DNA from: an uncultured Flavobacterium sp.
Lineage (GTDB): Bacteria > Bacteroidota > Bacteroidia > Flavobacteriales > Flavobacteriaceae
Length of the DNA stretch: 43,300 bases
Reading direction: 5' to 3'
Assembly: GCF_946479975.1 (NCBI RefSeq)
Contig: NZ_CAMLIX010000013.1
Location: 1 to 43,300 of the forward strand
In this document: positions 1 through 9,445 of the stretch, piece by piece
Position numbering within the stretch: the stretch's first letter is position 1
How the letters are laid out: every line of letters begins with the position of its first letter
The notes under the pieces: generated by a model
Seen by the model: only the letters and a program-made list of their open reading frames with translations
The model's database searches: none
Told to the model about the DNA's origin: nothing
Program-made: the position numbers and the translations under genes

Positions 1-943
1 TAAAATTAAGGAGGCTACACGTGAGCTGGTTATAAAGACTGCTGCTGCGATGAAATACAAGCAAAATAAACTGGCGCTGGCTTTAAAAAGCGGTCGAAGT
101 AATAATATCGGAGTTATTGTACCGCGTATTGACAGCAATTTCTTTGCTTCTGTAATTAGAGGTATCGAAGAAGAACTTTACCCCCACGGATATCAAGTAA
201 TTATATGTCAGACGCACGAGAGCATTAAAAGAGAAAATGAAAATCTTCATACGCTTGTAGATGCACAGGTTGACGGAATTATGATGTCTGTTACAGGAAT
301 TTCTAACGAAAATGATAGTGCTTTTAGAAATGTTTTAGAAAAAAATGTACCCTTGATATTTTTTGATAGAAGCAAACATATCGACGGTGTAAGTTCTGTA
401 ACTATAAATGACTTTAAAGGAGGTTATTTGGCAACCAAGCATCTAATTGATGAAGGCTGTCGCAATATCGCTCACTTTTCTGGAGATCAATCTTTAGACA
501 TCTTTAAAAACAGGTTTTTAGGCTACAAACAAGCGCTATTAGATAATGATATTGAATTTAAAGAAGAATATGTTATCTATACTAAAAGTGCCGTTGATGC
601 CGGAAAGGTATCAATTGATAAACTTTTACAATTACAAACACCGCCAGATGCTCTATTCTCATCGAGTGACTTTGCTGCATTGGGAGCAATTCAAGAACTT
701 AAAGAGAGAAATATCAGTATTCCTAACGAATTTTGTGTAGCAGGATTTAGTAACGAGCCTTTTACGAAGTTTATGGAATTATCTATTACTTCTGTTGATC
801 AGTCGCCTTTGGAAATGGGAAGAATGTCTGCCCGCGTATTCTTAGAACAGGTCGACAAAACCGATACCATTAAAATTGAAAAAAAGGTAGTACTCGCTCC
901 AGAATTACACATTCGTAAATCTTCTACAAAGACCAATTTCTAG
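1..943 (+). CDS. LacI/GalR-family transcriptional regulator, 5' truncated by the window edge
   Basis: The reading frame is open from base 2, so this is the 3' part of a gene. The first visible residues (about KIKEATRELV) are the end of a LacI-type helix-turn-helix and the hinge. The first in-frame ATG at 50 is therefore internal and not the start. The rest is a periplasmic-binding-protein-like effector domain that opens with the usual NNIGVIVPRIDSNFFASVI stretch and has the GFSNEPFTKFM and SVDQSPLEMG regions near the C-terminus. It is convergent with the uxaA end of the hexuronate operon. Two matches to the LacI-family operator consensus TGNAANCGNTTNCA sit at the promoters of that operon and of the transporter pair. 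I infer that this protein is their repressor, relieved by a hexuronate or KDG-like intermediate. The ligand is not visible from sequence. Confidence 0.93.
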   Translation, partial: KIKEATRELVIKTAAAMKYKQNKLALALKSGRSNNIGVIVPRIDSNFFASVIRGIEEELYPHGYQVIICQTHESIKRENENLHTLVDAQVDGIMMSVTGISNENDSAFRNVLEKNVPLIFFDRSKHIDGVSSVTINDFKGGYLATKHLIDEGCRNIAHFSGDQSLDIFKNRFLGYKQALLDNDIEFKEEYVIYTKSAVDAGKVSIDKLLQLQTPPDALFSSSDFAALGAIQELKERNISIPNEFCVAGFSNEPFTKFMELSITSVDQSPLEMGRMSARVFLEQVDKTDTIKIEKKVVLAPELHIRKSSTKTNF

Positions 944-960
944 CAAATAAAATATTGTTT

Positions 961-1154
961 TAAACCATATAAGTCATATAAGATAATTTAAGTTTTATCT
1001 GAATATGATTTATGTGGTTTTTATTTAATACATAAACCATATAAGTGATATAAGATATTTTAAGTTTTATGTTATGACTATTTATATGGTCTTTTTTTTT
1101 GCCAAAAGGCTCATCCAGCATAGCTAAATGGACTTATATCACTTATATGGTTTA
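961..1154. repeat. Three copies of an AAACCATATAAGT-type repeat
   Basis: Two direct copies (961-998 and 1033-1070) share about 35 bases beginning TAAACCATATAAGT. A third, inverted partial copy lies at 1133-1154. Each direct copy can pair with a downstream TTAT(A/G)TGGT segment to form an AT-rich hairpin. A lone related half (ACTTATATGGTTC) occurs near 36104-36116. This looks like a dispersed genomic repeat family that has supplied terminator-like hairpins between two convergent genes. Confidence 0.7.
1037..1100 (+). terminator. Probable terminator of the LacI regulator
   Basis: ACCATATAA (1037-1045) pairs perfectly with TTATATGGT (1082-1090), and a run of nine T follows at 1092-1100. The loop is long, so termination strength is uncertain. 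The copy at 961-998 can make a similar hairpin just upstream with TTATGTGGTTT, giving tandem candidates. Confidence 0.5.
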
Positions 1155-1183
1155 AAATAAAAAAAGACGCACTATTGTGCGTC
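1155..1183 (-). terminator. Rho-independent terminator of the hexuronate operon
   Basis: GACGCAC (1166-1172) and GTGCGTC (1177-1183) form a 7-bp GC-rich stem with a 4-nt loop. Read on the minus strand the stem is followed by a T-rich run. It lies about 70 bases beyond the uxaA stop codon and fits as the end of the seven-gene operon. Confidence 0.8.
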
Positions 1184-1253
1184 TCTATATTTAAACTTTG
1201 CCACTTTGAACCTTTGTGACTTTGTAACTCTTTATAACTTTGAATCTAAAAAA

Positions 1254-2876
1254 CTAAAGCGATACTCCTCTTTTCCAAGGAATAAAATCGTTTTGATTTA
1301 AAATTGCTGCTTTTGTTTTTACAGTACCGCTAGCAATATCGATAATAGTTTCAAGCATTTCGTCAGCCATTTCTTCGATAGATTTTTCACCTGTAATGAT
1401 TCCCCCCGTATCGATATCGATAATATCAGACATTTTAGTTGCTAACTGTGTATTTGATGAAATTTTTACAACTGGTGCAATTGGGTTTCCTGTAGGAGTT
1501 CCTAAACCTGTTGTAAACAAAACCATATTTGCTCCTGAACCTACCATTGCAGTTGTACACTCAACATCATTTCCTGGCGTACATAACAATGTTAATCCTG
1601 GCTCGTTGATATACTCTCCATAATCATAAACACCAGCTATTGGAGAAGTTCCACCTTTTTTAGCAGCTCCTGCTGATTTCATGGCATCCGTAATCAAACC
1701 GTCTTTGATATTTCCTGGCGAAGGATTCATATCAAATCCTGAACCTGCATCAACAACTGTTTTTTCGTACCATTTCATCAAATCCAAGAAACGTTTTCCG
1801 TCTTCGTCATCAACACAACGGTTTACTAATTCCTGTTCTACACCACATAATTCTGGGAACTCAGAAAGGATTGTCGTTCCTCCTAATGCTGCCAATTTAT
1901 CAGATAAAACTCCTAAAGTTGGATTTGCAGAAATTCCAGAGAATCCGTCAGATCCACCGCACTCTAAACCAATTCTTAGTTTAGATAATGGAGCTGGTTC
2001 TCTTTTTATTTCGTTTGCTATTTTAATCGCTGCAAAAGTATCTTTTACTACACTGCTCAACATTGTTTCGATTGTTCCGATAGATTGTTGATCGTAAATT
2101 AAAACCGGTTTTTTACTATTTGGATTAATAGCATCTAAAGCATCTCTAAAAATCTGAATTTGCAAGTTCTGACATCCTAAACTCAATACCGTTGCTCCCG
2201 CTACGTTTGGATTGTTTACATAACCCGCCAAAAGTTTGGCTAAACTATGAGAATCCTGACGAATTCCACCGCAACCACCTTGATGCGTAATGAATTTAAC
2301 TTCAATATTATTGAACAAGTTCGCATCGTTAGAAGCTTCTTGATTTCCTGCTCCACCCGTTTCAGATTTCACTAAAGAACGCAATAATAATTGATAATCG
2401 TTTTCTTTAGGTTTCATCAATTCTTTCTCAAAAATATCTTTTAAGATTTCGATGTTTCTGTTTTCACAAAAAACCAATGGAAAAAACAACCAAACATTCT
2501 CAGTTCCCACTTGTCCATCTTCTCTATGATAGCCCTGCCACGTTCTGTCTTTCCATTTGTCGACATTTGGAGCATCCCAGCCAATAGTTTCAGTTTTACC
2601 TGTCACTTTATCACTCTCGTGTTTTACGTTTAAAGTAGAAAGCAATCCTCCTTTTTCGATTCTTGCGCTCGCCTTACCAACCAAAACACCATACATAATG
2701 ATTCTGTCTCCTACATTAAAAGGAACCATTGCAATCTTATGTTTCATTTTCACATCAGACTCAACAGCAATTGATTGTCCTTCAAAATCAATCACTTCGC
2801 CAGCTGTCAGATTCACCAAAGCTACCGCTACATTATCAGTAGGATGAACTTTTATTAATTTTTTCTGCGTTGCCAT
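1254..2876 (-). CDS. uxaA: Altronate dehydratase (UxaA family)
   Basis: This enzyme dehydrates D-altronate to 2-keto-3-deoxy-D-gluconate (KDG), the last step of the galacturonate isomerase branch. The 540-residue protein has an N-terminal SAF-like domain (about residues 1-95, starting MATQKKLIKVHPTDNVAVAL). The UxaA catalytic region follows, with cysteine-bearing motifs HQGGCGG and LGCQN and the family stretch GGSDGFSGISANPTLG. The family is iron-dependent; that is family knowledge and not visible here. It is slightly longer than the roughly 495-residue E. coli UxaA. It is the last gene of the operon, 30 bases after uxaB, and is followed by a strong terminator. The purine-rich AAGGG before the ATG supports the start. 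Confidence 0.95.
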   Translation of the reverse strand: MATQKKLIKVHPTDNVAVALVNLTAGEVIDFEGQSIAVESDVKMKHKIAMVPFNVGDRIIMYGVLVGKASARIEKGGLLSTLNVKHESDKVTGKTETIGWDAPNVDKWKDRTWQGYHREDGQVGTENVWLFFPLVFCENRNIEILKDIFEKELMKPKENDYQLLLRSLVKSETGGAGNQEASNDANLFNNIEVKFITHQGGCGGIRQDSHSLAKLLAGYVNNPNVAGATVLSLGCQNLQIQIFRDALDAINPNSKKPVLIYDQQSIGTIETMLSSVVKDTFAAIKIANEIKREPAPLSKLRIGLECGGSDGFSGISANPTLGVLSDKLAALGGTTILSEFPELCGVEQELVNRCVDDEDGKRFLDLMKWYEKTVVDAGSGFDMNPSPGNIKDGLITDAMKSAGAAKKGGTSPIAGVYDYGEYINEPGLTLLCTPGNDVECTTAMVGSGANMVLFTTGLGTPTGNPIAPVVKISSNTQLATKMSDIIDIDTGGIITGEKSIEEMADEMLETIIDIASGTVKTKAAILNQNDFIPWKRGVSL

Positions 2877-2906
2877 AATTACCCTTTGTTCTTTTTGTGT
2901 ATTTTT

Positions 2907-4352
2907 TTATTTTATTCTTTCTTGAAACTTAGCAAAACCAGCTTCAATTCCGTTAGAATCAATTTCTTCTAAAGCGATTGTAATCGCTCTAGTTAATCCT
3001 GGAATTTCAGTTAAATCCTCATCCCAGAAAGATTTGTTTTGTAATGTTAAACGAGCAATTTTTTCGTAATCATCAGACTTCCAAAGTCCATTGAAGAATG
3101 TTGTAATATCTTCACCATCTTTAACCGGTAAACTTTGATCATTCCAAGTTCCTTTGTAGAAACGAATTAAACTCGCAAATGAAAAAGTCAAATTAACAGG
3201 CAGTTTTTTGTTGACATTATAATATCCTAATAAACTAGGCAAAACTCTTACTTTGAATTTCGATACAGAATTTAATGCAATATCAGCAAGTGCATGTTTG
3301 ATAAATGGATTTTTAAATCGGTCCATTACTTCCTCAGAATAGGCCGTAATTTCATTTTTGTCCATATCAAGAGTTTCACTAATTTCACTAATAACACTAT
3401 TTACAAATTTTCCAGTAAAATCTCCGTTAACGGTTTCCATTACTAATTTATTACCATGCAAAAGTGAAAAAGGAACCATCGCCGTATGCGCACCGTTTAA
3501 AATACGAACTTTAATCATTTTAAAAGGACGTATATCATCAACGATTTTTACATTTAAATCTGTTTTATGAAAAGGCAATTTTGCTTTTAAATCATCTCCA
3601 CCTTCAATAGCCCAAAGGAAAAAAGGTTCAGCCGCAACAATTAAATTGTCTTCATAATCTAATTTATTATTGTATTCTTCAATTTCAGCTCTTGGATATC
3701 CAGGAACAATTCTGTCAACTAAAGTACTATGATAGGTACAAGCATCTGATACCCAAGTTTTAAACGCATCTTCTAATTTCCATAAATCAACATATTGCAA
3801 AATATATTTTTTAAGCGTTTCAGAGTTATAATCAATTAATTCACAAGGAATTATTGTAACTCCTTTAGAAGCATCTCCATTAAAATGTTTAAATCTTTCA
3901 TATAATAAAACCGTCAATTTTGCAGGAAATGAAACTGGTGGCTGCATGTCTGGAGTATCGCTTCCAATAAATTCAATTCCAGCTTCTGTAGTATTAGAAA
4001 CAATAAACTGAAGTTCTTCTTCTTTAGCTAAAGCCAAATAATTTGTAAATTCAGTATATGGGTTTACAGTTTTTACAATATTATCAATTAACTCAATATC
4101 TTGTATCTTTTCACCTTTTTTAATTCCGTTCATAAACAAGGTATAAAGACCGTCCTGATCATTAATCATATTTACCATACCGTCTTTCAAAGGCTGAACT
4201 ATTGCAATACCGGCATTAAAATCAACTTCTTTATTTAGTCTGTAAAAAGCATAATCAACAAAGGCTCTTAAAAAGTTACCTTCTCCAAACTGAACTACCT
4301 TAATTGGCTGTAACTTTTCTAATCCTGTATTTATTCTATTTAATTTTTTCAT
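2907..4352 (-). CDS. uxaB: Tagaturonate reductase (altronate oxidoreductase)
   Basis: UxaB reduces D-tagaturonate to D-altronate with NADH. The 481-residue protein matches the length of E. coli UxaB (about 483). It shows the features of the mannitol dehydrogenase-like family: an N-terminal dinucleotide-binding segment (VVQFGEGNFLRAFVDY, residues about 19-34), VSNTTEAGI, and the C-terminal-domain motif KVRILNGAHT (about residues 281-290). It sits between kdgA and uxaA in the same minus-strand unit. The 220-base gap to kdgA is unusually long for this operon and holds a hairpin. Confidence 0.94.
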   Translation of the reverse strand: MKKLNRINTGLEKLQPIKVVQFGEGNFLRAFVDYAFYRLNKEVDFNAGIAIVQPLKDGMVNMINDQDGLYTLFMNGIKKGEKIQDIELIDNIVKTVNPYTEFTNYLALAKEEELQFIVSNTTEAGIEFIGSDTPDMQPPVSFPAKLTVLLYERFKHFNGDASKGVTIIPCELIDYNSETLKKYILQYVDLWKLEDAFKTWVSDACTYHSTLVDRIVPGYPRAEIEEYNNKLDYEDNLIVAAEPFFLWAIEGGDDLKAKLPFHKTDLNVKIVDDIRPFKMIKVRILNGAHTAMVPFSLLHGNKLVMETVNGDFTGKFVNSVISEISETLDMDKNEITAYSEEVMDRFKNPFIKHALADIALNSVSKFKVRVLPSLLGYYNVNKKLPVNLTFSFASLIRFYKGTWNDQSLPVKDGEDITTFFNGLWKSDDYEKIARLTLQNKSFWDEDLTEIPGLTRAITIALEEIDSNGIEAGFAKFQERIK

Positions 4353-4431
4353 TTTAAATTTTCTTTAATGCGTTATAAATAACCATTTACAAACCTTATT
4401 TTTTCATTTCTGCCTTTTAAATTGCAAATGA

Positions 4432-4504
4432 AACATTACACCCGATTGAGTAAAATGGAGTCCGCTGTGAGGAATGGCAGACTACATTTTTCAAGCGTAA
4501 TGTT
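4432..4504 (-). other. Long imperfect hairpin between kdgA and uxaB
   Basis: AACATTAC (4432-4439) pairs with GTAATGTT (4497-4504). Inside, AAAATG (4452-4457) pairs with CATTTT, AGTC with GACT and GC with GC, giving an interrupted long stem. No T-run follows on the minus strand, so it is not an obvious terminator. It may be a processing or stability element in the operon mRNA, or a copy of a dispersed repeat. Confidence 0.5.
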
Positions 4505-4572
4505 CAATTACAATCTCTAAAAATCTAAAAAAAACTTATAAAATAAGGAGTTCGGCATGATTACCCCTTAAT

Positions 4573-5241
4573 TTATTTTCTTATATCTTTTATTATATCA
4601 AGAACTTGTTTCACTTTTGAAGTAAGTCCGTTGAAGTCTTTATTGTCTAATATATCTTTTGAGATTAATTGCGAACCTAAACCAACGCAAGTCGCTCCGG
4701 CATTCAACCATGAACTCAAACTTTCTACCGTTGGATAAACACCGCCAGTAGGCATAATGTTTGTCCACGGACATGGACCTTTTATTGCTTTAATAAATTC
4801 TGGTCCGTAAATATCCGCTGGAAATAATTTCACAATTTCGCACCCTAATTCTTCTGCTCTAGCAATTTCTGTTAAAGTACCACAACCTGGTGACCATAAT
4901 ACTTTTCTGCGGTTGCACGCAATTGCAATATCTTCTCTGAAAACTGGTGTTACAATAAAATTTGCTCCTAAACTCATATACAATGAAGCCGAAGCTGCAT
5001 CTGTAATTGAACCAACTCCTAAGATCATTCCCGGAAGTTCTGCCAATGCATATTTGTTTAAAGCTCCAAAAACTTCATGTGCAAAATCACCACGGCTAGT
5101 AAATTCCATTAATCTGGAACCTCCGTCGTAACATGCTTTTAAAACTTTTTTACTCAACTCAATATCAGAATGAAAAAACAACGGAACCATTCCATTATCT
5201 TTCATTGTCTGAGCTACTTCAATTCTTGAATATTTTGCCAT
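4573..5241 (-). CDS. kdgA: KDPG aldolase (2-dehydro-3-deoxyphosphogluconate aldolase)
   Basis: This class I aldolase splits 2-keto-3-deoxy-6-phosphogluconate into pyruvate and glyceraldehyde-3-phosphate, feeding uronate carbon into glycolysis. The 222-residue protein has the Eda-type motifs: LMEFTSRG with Glu46, the TPVF and SPGCGTLTE loops, the Schiff-base lysine at about K138 in EIVKLFPADIYGPEF, and the phosphate-binding MPTGGV near the end. Eda-type enzymes often also cleave 4-hydroxy-2-oxoglutarate. It starts 10 bases after kdgK, so the two are co-transcribed and catalyse consecutive steps. Confidence 0.95.
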   Translation of the reverse strand: MAKYSRIEVAQTMKDNGMVPLFFHSDIELSKKVLKACYDGGSRLMEFTSRGDFAHEVFGALNKYALAELPGMILGVGSITDAASASLYMSLGANFIVTPVFREDIAIACNRRKVLWSPGCGTLTEIARAEELGCEIVKLFPADIYGPEFIKAIKGPCPWTNIMPTGGVYPTVESLSSWLNAGATCVGLGSQLISKDILDNKDFNGLTSKVKQVLDIIKDIRK

Positions 5242-5251
5242 TTCTATTTTA

Positions 5252-6274
5252 TTATCTTGAAACTAATGCAGAACCATCACCATCAATCATATTTTCTACT
5301 TCTTTTAAAGTAACCAAATTACAATCTCCAGCAATTGTATGTTTTAAACAACAAGCTGCAACTGCAAAATCTAATGCTCTTTGGTAAGTATTTTGATATT
5401 CTAATAAACCATAAATCAGTCCGCCCATGAAAGCGTCACCACTTCCTACTCTATCCACAACTGGAGTAACTTCTTTAACGGCAGCGCTGTAAATTGCTTT
5501 ACCGTTGTATAAAATTCCGCCAATTCTTTGGTGTGAAGCACTTACAGAATAGCGTAATGTTGTCGCTGCGATCTGCAGATTCGGAATCAATTCAAACAAT
5601 TTATCGTAAACTGCTGGAAGTGATTTTTCATCCTGATAATTCGGATTTACTTTAGGAATTCCCAACATGAAATACGCTGTATCGATATCTCCTAAAATCA
5701 CATTACTGTATTTTAGCATTTCTGGCATTACCTCACTTGGAGTTTTTCCATATTGCCAAAGTTTTGATCTGTAATTTAAATCACATGAGATTTTAACTCC
5801 CAATTTATGAGCGACTTTAATCGCTTCTAAACAAGCTTCTGCTGCACTTTGAGAAATTGCTGGTGTAATCCCGCTCCAGTGAAACCATTCTGCTCCTTCC
5901 AAAACTTTTTCCCAGTCAACCTGACCTTTTTGAATTGTGGACATCGCACTGTGTGCACGATCGTACACTACATTACTGCCACGTGTTCCTGCTCCAGTTT
6001 CTAAGAAATAGATTCCAAGACGTTCTCCTCCGTAAACAATGTTTTTAGATTCGACATTCATTTTTCGCATTTCTTTTAATGCCGAAAAACCAATTTCGTT
6101 TTCAGGTAATCTGGTTACAAATTCAGCATTAATGCCATAATTTGCTAAAGAAACACAGACGTTAAATTCTCCACCTCCGTATGTAGCACCAAATGCCGTA
6201 GATTGTGAAAAACGTAAGTGTCTCTCCGTCGAAAGACGAAGCATGATTTCTCCAAATGCAACTACTCTACTCAT
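5252..6274 (-). CDS. kdgK: 2-keto-3-deoxygluconate kinase (PfkB family)
   Basis: KdgK phosphorylates KDG to KDPG with ATP. The 340-residue protein is a ribokinase/PfkB-type sugar kinase. It has the N-terminal FGEIMLRLS strand, the GGGEFNVCVSLANYG substrate-lid and glycine region, and the C-terminal signature DRVGSGDAFMGGLIYGLL with the catalytic aspartate in GSGDAF. Both arms of the pathway (UxaA and KduD) end in KDG, so this gene joins them. It is 97 bases downstream of uxaC. That gap is AT-rich and contains no other clear element. Confidence 0.93.
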   Translation of the reverse strand: MSRVVAFGEIMLRLSTERHLRFSQSTAFGATYGGGEFNVCVSLANYGINAEFVTRLPENEIGFSALKEMRKMNVESKNIVYGGERLGIYFLETGAGTRGSNVVYDRAHSAMSTIQKGQVDWEKVLEGAEWFHWSGITPAISQSAAEACLEAIKVAHKLGVKISCDLNYRSKLWQYGKTPSEVMPEMLKYSNVILGDIDTAYFMLGIPKVNPNYQDEKSLPAVYDKLFELIPNLQIAATTLRYSVSASHQRIGGILYNGKAIYSAAVKEVTPVVDRVGSGDAFMGGLIYGLLEYQNTYQRALDFAVAACCLKHTIAGDCNLVTLKEVENMIDGDGSALVSR

Positions 6275-6371
6275 GTTATATTTATTTTGCCACAGATTAC
6301 AAAGATTTCAAGGATTTTAAAACGTAGCGAACCTTGCGTTAATCTTTGCGAACTTTGCGGTTAAACTTTAA

Positions 6372-7772
6372 TTAGAATTTGAAATACTCTTTAGCATTGT
6401 TATATGAAATATCAGAAACTAATTTCCCAATCCATTCCATATCATTTGGCAATTCACCTCTTTTGATTTCGTCTCCAAGAAGATTACATAAAATACGTCT
6501 GAAGTATTCGTGTCTTGGGAACGATAAGAAACTTCTTGAATCTGTCAACATCCCAACAAAACAGCTAATTAAGCCCATGTTTGACAATGCGTTCAATTGT
6601 TTTGTCATTCCGTCTTTTTGATCTAAAAACCACCATCCAGAACCAAATTGTACTTTTCCGCGAACGCTTCCGTCGTTGAAGTTTCCAATCATCGTTGCCA
6701 TAACTTCGTTATCAGCAGGATTCAGGTTATAAATAATAGTTTTAGTCAATTTATCTTTACTATCTAAAGCATTTAAAAAGCCAGATAATTTTTGTGCTTG
6801 TGGATAATCTCCAATAGAATCCCATCCCGTATCAGGACCCAAGATTCTGTGCATACGAGCATTATTGTTACGCAATGCACCTAAGTGAAACTGCTGAACC
6901 CATCCAAACTCGTGGTAGGTTTCGCATAAGAAAATCAAAACAGCACTTTGGAATTTTAATGCTTCTTCTGGAGATAATTCTCCGTTTTCTCTTTTCTTTT
7001 TGAAAATAGAATTGAGTTCGCTTTCTGTAAAGTTTTCGAAGTAAATTTGATCTAAACCGTGATCACTTAATTTACATCCGTTTACGTTAAAGAATTCGAT
7101 TCTTTTTCTTAATGCCGAAAGTAAATCAGCATAGGTGTTAATTGCAACTCCGGACACATCCCCTAATGTGTCCAGATATGCATTATAACCATCATTAGCA
7201 ATTAAGATGGCTTTATCAGGTCTGAAAGCCGTACTCATCTTGATTCCAGTTGAGTTGTTTGCGAATTTTTGGTGAAATTCTAAAGAATCAATTGGATCTT
7301 CTGTAGTACAAACTAATTCAGCGTTTACTTTTTTAAGCAGATTTTGCGTGCTGTATGCCTGAGAATTGATTTTCTCAGAAGTTTCGATATAGATTTTCTC
7401 AGCCGATTTCTCGTTCAATAAATCGTAAATATCAAAATAACGCGCTAACTCTAGATGTGTCCAATGGTACAAAGGATTACGCATTGTGTACGGAACCGTT
7501 TTTCCCCAGTTTAAGAATTTATCTTTATCAGATCCATTTCCTGTTACAAACTGCTCGTTGATACCCAAAGTACGCATTGCACGCCATTTGTAATGATCTC
7601 CGTTAATCCAAACCTGAGTAATATTGTCAAAGATTTTATCTTCGGCAATAAACTGTGGGTTTAGGTGATTGTGGTAATCTATAATTGGCTGATGTTTAGA
7701 GTAATTGTGGTATAACTCTTCAGCGTATTTATTTTCTAATAAAAAATTATCGTTTATGAATGTCTGGCTCAT
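6372..7772 (-). CDS. uxaC: Glucuronate isomerase
   Basis: UxaC isomerises D-glucuronate to D-fructuronate and D-galacturonate to D-tagaturonate. The 466-residue protein matches the usual length of about 470. It belongs to the metal-dependent hydrolase-like UxaC family: the N-terminal IIDYHNHLNPQF carries the HxH metal-binding pair, followed by WINGDHYKWRAMRTLG, and the C-terminal SFLSFPRHEYFRRILCNLLG is typical of the family. It lies 24 bases after kduD. UxaB (tagaturonate reductase) is present and no uxuA/uxuB are seen in the window, so galacturonate looks like the main substrate, although the enzyme class accepts both. Confidence 0.95.
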   Translation of the reverse strand: MSQTFINDNFLLENKYAEELYHNYSKHQPIIDYHNHLNPQFIAEDKIFDNITQVWINGDHYKWRAMRTLGINEQFVTGNGSDKDKFLNWGKTVPYTMRNPLYHWTHLELARYFDIYDLLNEKSAEKIYIETSEKINSQAYSTQNLLKKVNAELVCTTEDPIDSLEFHQKFANNSTGIKMSTAFRPDKAILIANDGYNAYLDTLGDVSGVAINTYADLLSALRKRIEFFNVNGCKLSDHGLDQIYFENFTESELNSIFKKKRENGELSPEEALKFQSAVLIFLCETYHEFGWVQQFHLGALRNNNARMHRILGPDTGWDSIGDYPQAQKLSGFLNALDSKDKLTKTIIYNLNPADNEVMATMIGNFNDGSVRGKVQFGSGWWFLDQKDGMTKQLNALSNMGLISCFVGMLTDSRSFLSFPRHEYFRRILCNLLGDEIKRGELPNDMEWIGKLVSDISYNNAKEYFKF

Positions 7773-7796
7773 GTCTTTTTAAATATAATTTGAAAA

Positions 7797-8588
7797 TTAA
7801 TCTTCGTTTGAAGGTTTTCCTATTGTTGCAAGAATTCCACCGTCAACATACAAAATGTGACCGTTTACAAAATCACTAGCTTTTGACGATAAAAATATTG
7901 CTGCTCCGGCTAAATCACTTGGATCTCCCCATTTTGCCGCCGGCGTTCTGCTGATTATAAAATCATTAAAAGGATGTCCTTCTACGCGGATTGGTTTTGT
8001 CTGTTCTGTTGCAAAATATCCAGGACCAATTCCGTTGATTTGAACATTGTATTTTGCCCATTCTGTTGCCATGTTTTTAGTAAGCATTTTTAAACCGCCT
8101 TTTGCGGCAGCGTAAGCAGAAACTGTGCTTCTACCCAACTCACTCATCATAGAACAGATGTTGATGATTTTACCTTGTCTTCTTTCGATCATTCCTCTTC
8201 CAACATGCTTAGAAACGATAAACGGACTAACTAAATCAATATCAACTACTTCTCTGAAGTCTGAAACTTCCATATCTAATAGCGGAATTCTTTTAATAAT
8301 TCCAGCATTATTGATCAAAATATCGATTGGTCCAACTTCAGTCTCAATTTTTTTAACTGCTTCTGCAACTGCTTTCTCTTCTGTTACATTAAATTTGTAA
8401 CCCACAGCATTGATACCTTCGCTTTTCAATTCAGCTACAGCATGATCAATTTTTTCTTGAGAAGAATTTCCGTTTACCACAATTGTTGCACCCGCCTGAC
8501 CTAATCCTTTTGCCATTGCCATTCCAAGTCCGTGTGTAGAACCTGTGATAAGGGCAACTTTTCCTTGTATATCAAATAAATTTGTCAT
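7797..8588 (-). CDS. kduD: SDR dehydrogenase, probable 2-keto-3-deoxygluconate 5-dehydrogenase
   Basis: This short-chain dehydrogenase of 263 residues has the Rossmann motif TGSTHGLG, the structural NNAG, and the catalytic Ser/Tyr/Lys set (CSMMSE, then YAAAK). KduD interconverts 3-deoxy-D-glycero-2,5-hexodiulosonate and KDG. The family is hard to separate from gluconate 5-dehydrogenase by sequence. The assignment to KduD rests on its position 4 bases after kduI and before uxaC. A gluconate 5-dehydrogenase annotation would be the main alternative. Confidence 0.86.
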   Translation of the reverse strand: MTNLFDIQGKVALITGSTHGLGMAMAKGLGQAGATIVVNGNSSQEKIDHAVAELKSEGINAVGYKFNVTEEKAVAEAVKKIETEVGPIDILINNAGIIKRIPLLDMEVSDFREVVDIDLVSPFIVSKHVGRGMIERRQGKIINICSMMSELGRSTVSAYAAAKGGLKMLTKNMATEWAKYNVQINGIGPGYFATEQTKPIRVEGHPFNDFIISRTPAAKWGDPSDLAGAAIFLSSKASDFVNGHILYVDGGILATIGKPSNED

Positions 8589-8592
8589 TTTC

Positions 8593-9432
8593 TTATCTTA
8601 AATCTGTGATTTTACAAACATCCATATCTCCGTAATCTAAGTTTTCACCCGCCATTCCCCAGATAAAAGTATAATTACTAGTTCCTGATCCTGAGTGAAT
8701 TGACCAAGGCGGAGAAATAACTGCCTGATGATTGTTCATCCAGATATGTCTTGTTTCCTGTGGTTGTCCCATAAAGTGGCAGACTGCTTGATTTTCTGGA
8801 ATATCCAAATAGAAATAAACCTCCATTCTACGATCGTGAACGTGTGCCGGCATTGTGTTCCAAACACTTCCTGGTTTCAATTCTGTCATTCCCATTTGCA
8901 ATTGGCAAGTAGTAACCACGCTTCCAATAATCATTTGGTTAACAGTACGGTGATTTGCCGTTTCCATTGTTCCTAACTGTAATTTATTAGCTTCAGCTAA
9001 ACTTACTTTTTTAGTTGGATAAGTGGTATGAGCTGGAGCAGAATTCAAATAGAATTTTGCTGGATTACTGCTGTCATCACTTTTGAAGATTACTTCTTTA
9101 TTTCCAGCTCCGATGTACAATGCATCTTTAAAACCTAACTCATATGTTGTTCCTTCAACAATCACAGAACCACTTCCACCAACATTGATGATTCCTAATT
9201 CTCTTCTTTCTAAAAAATAGGGAGCTTTAAGCGGATCGATAGTTTCTAAAGCTAAATCGCCTTTTACAGGAACTGCAGAACCTGCAATATATCTATCGTA
9301 ATGTGAATAAACCAACACTACTTCATCTTCCTGCATTAGATCATCAATTAAGAATTCATTTCTTAATTCTTGTGTATCATATTTTTTTACAGCTTCTGGA
9401 CTTGACGCGTATCTTGAACTATATTTTGTCAT
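8593..9432 (-). CDS. kduI: 5-keto-4-deoxyuronate isomerase
   Basis: KduI isomerises 5-keto-4-deoxyuronate, which arises from unsaturated galacturonides released by pectate lyases, to the KduD substrate. The 279 residues match E. coli KduI (about 278). The cupin metal site is visible: HVHDRRMEVYFYL gives two histidines and a glutamate, with a further histidine in PPWSIHSGSG. It is the first gene of the catabolic unit. A LacI-type operator and a -7 box lie 14-35 bases before its ATG. Confidence 0.95.
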   Translation of the reverse strand: MTKYSSRYASSPEAVKKYDTQELRNEFLIDDLMQEDEVVLVYSHYDRYIAGSAVPVKGDLALETIDPLKAPYFLERRELGIINVGGSGSVIVEGTTYELGFKDALYIGAGNKEVIFKSDDSSNPAKFYLNSAPAHTTYPTKKVSLAEANKLQLGTMETANHRTVNQMIIGSVVTTCQLQMGMTELKPGSVWNTMPAHVHDRRMEVYFYLDIPENQAVCHFMGQPQETRHIWMNNHQAVISPPWSIHSGSGTSNYTFIWGMAGENLDYGDMDVCKITDLR

Positions 9433-9445
9433 AATTTTAAATTAA

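Noticed and set aside
944..1253. A small gene between the LacI gene and uxaA
   Set aside because: The region is explained by repeats and hairpins; no frame shows protein-like composition.
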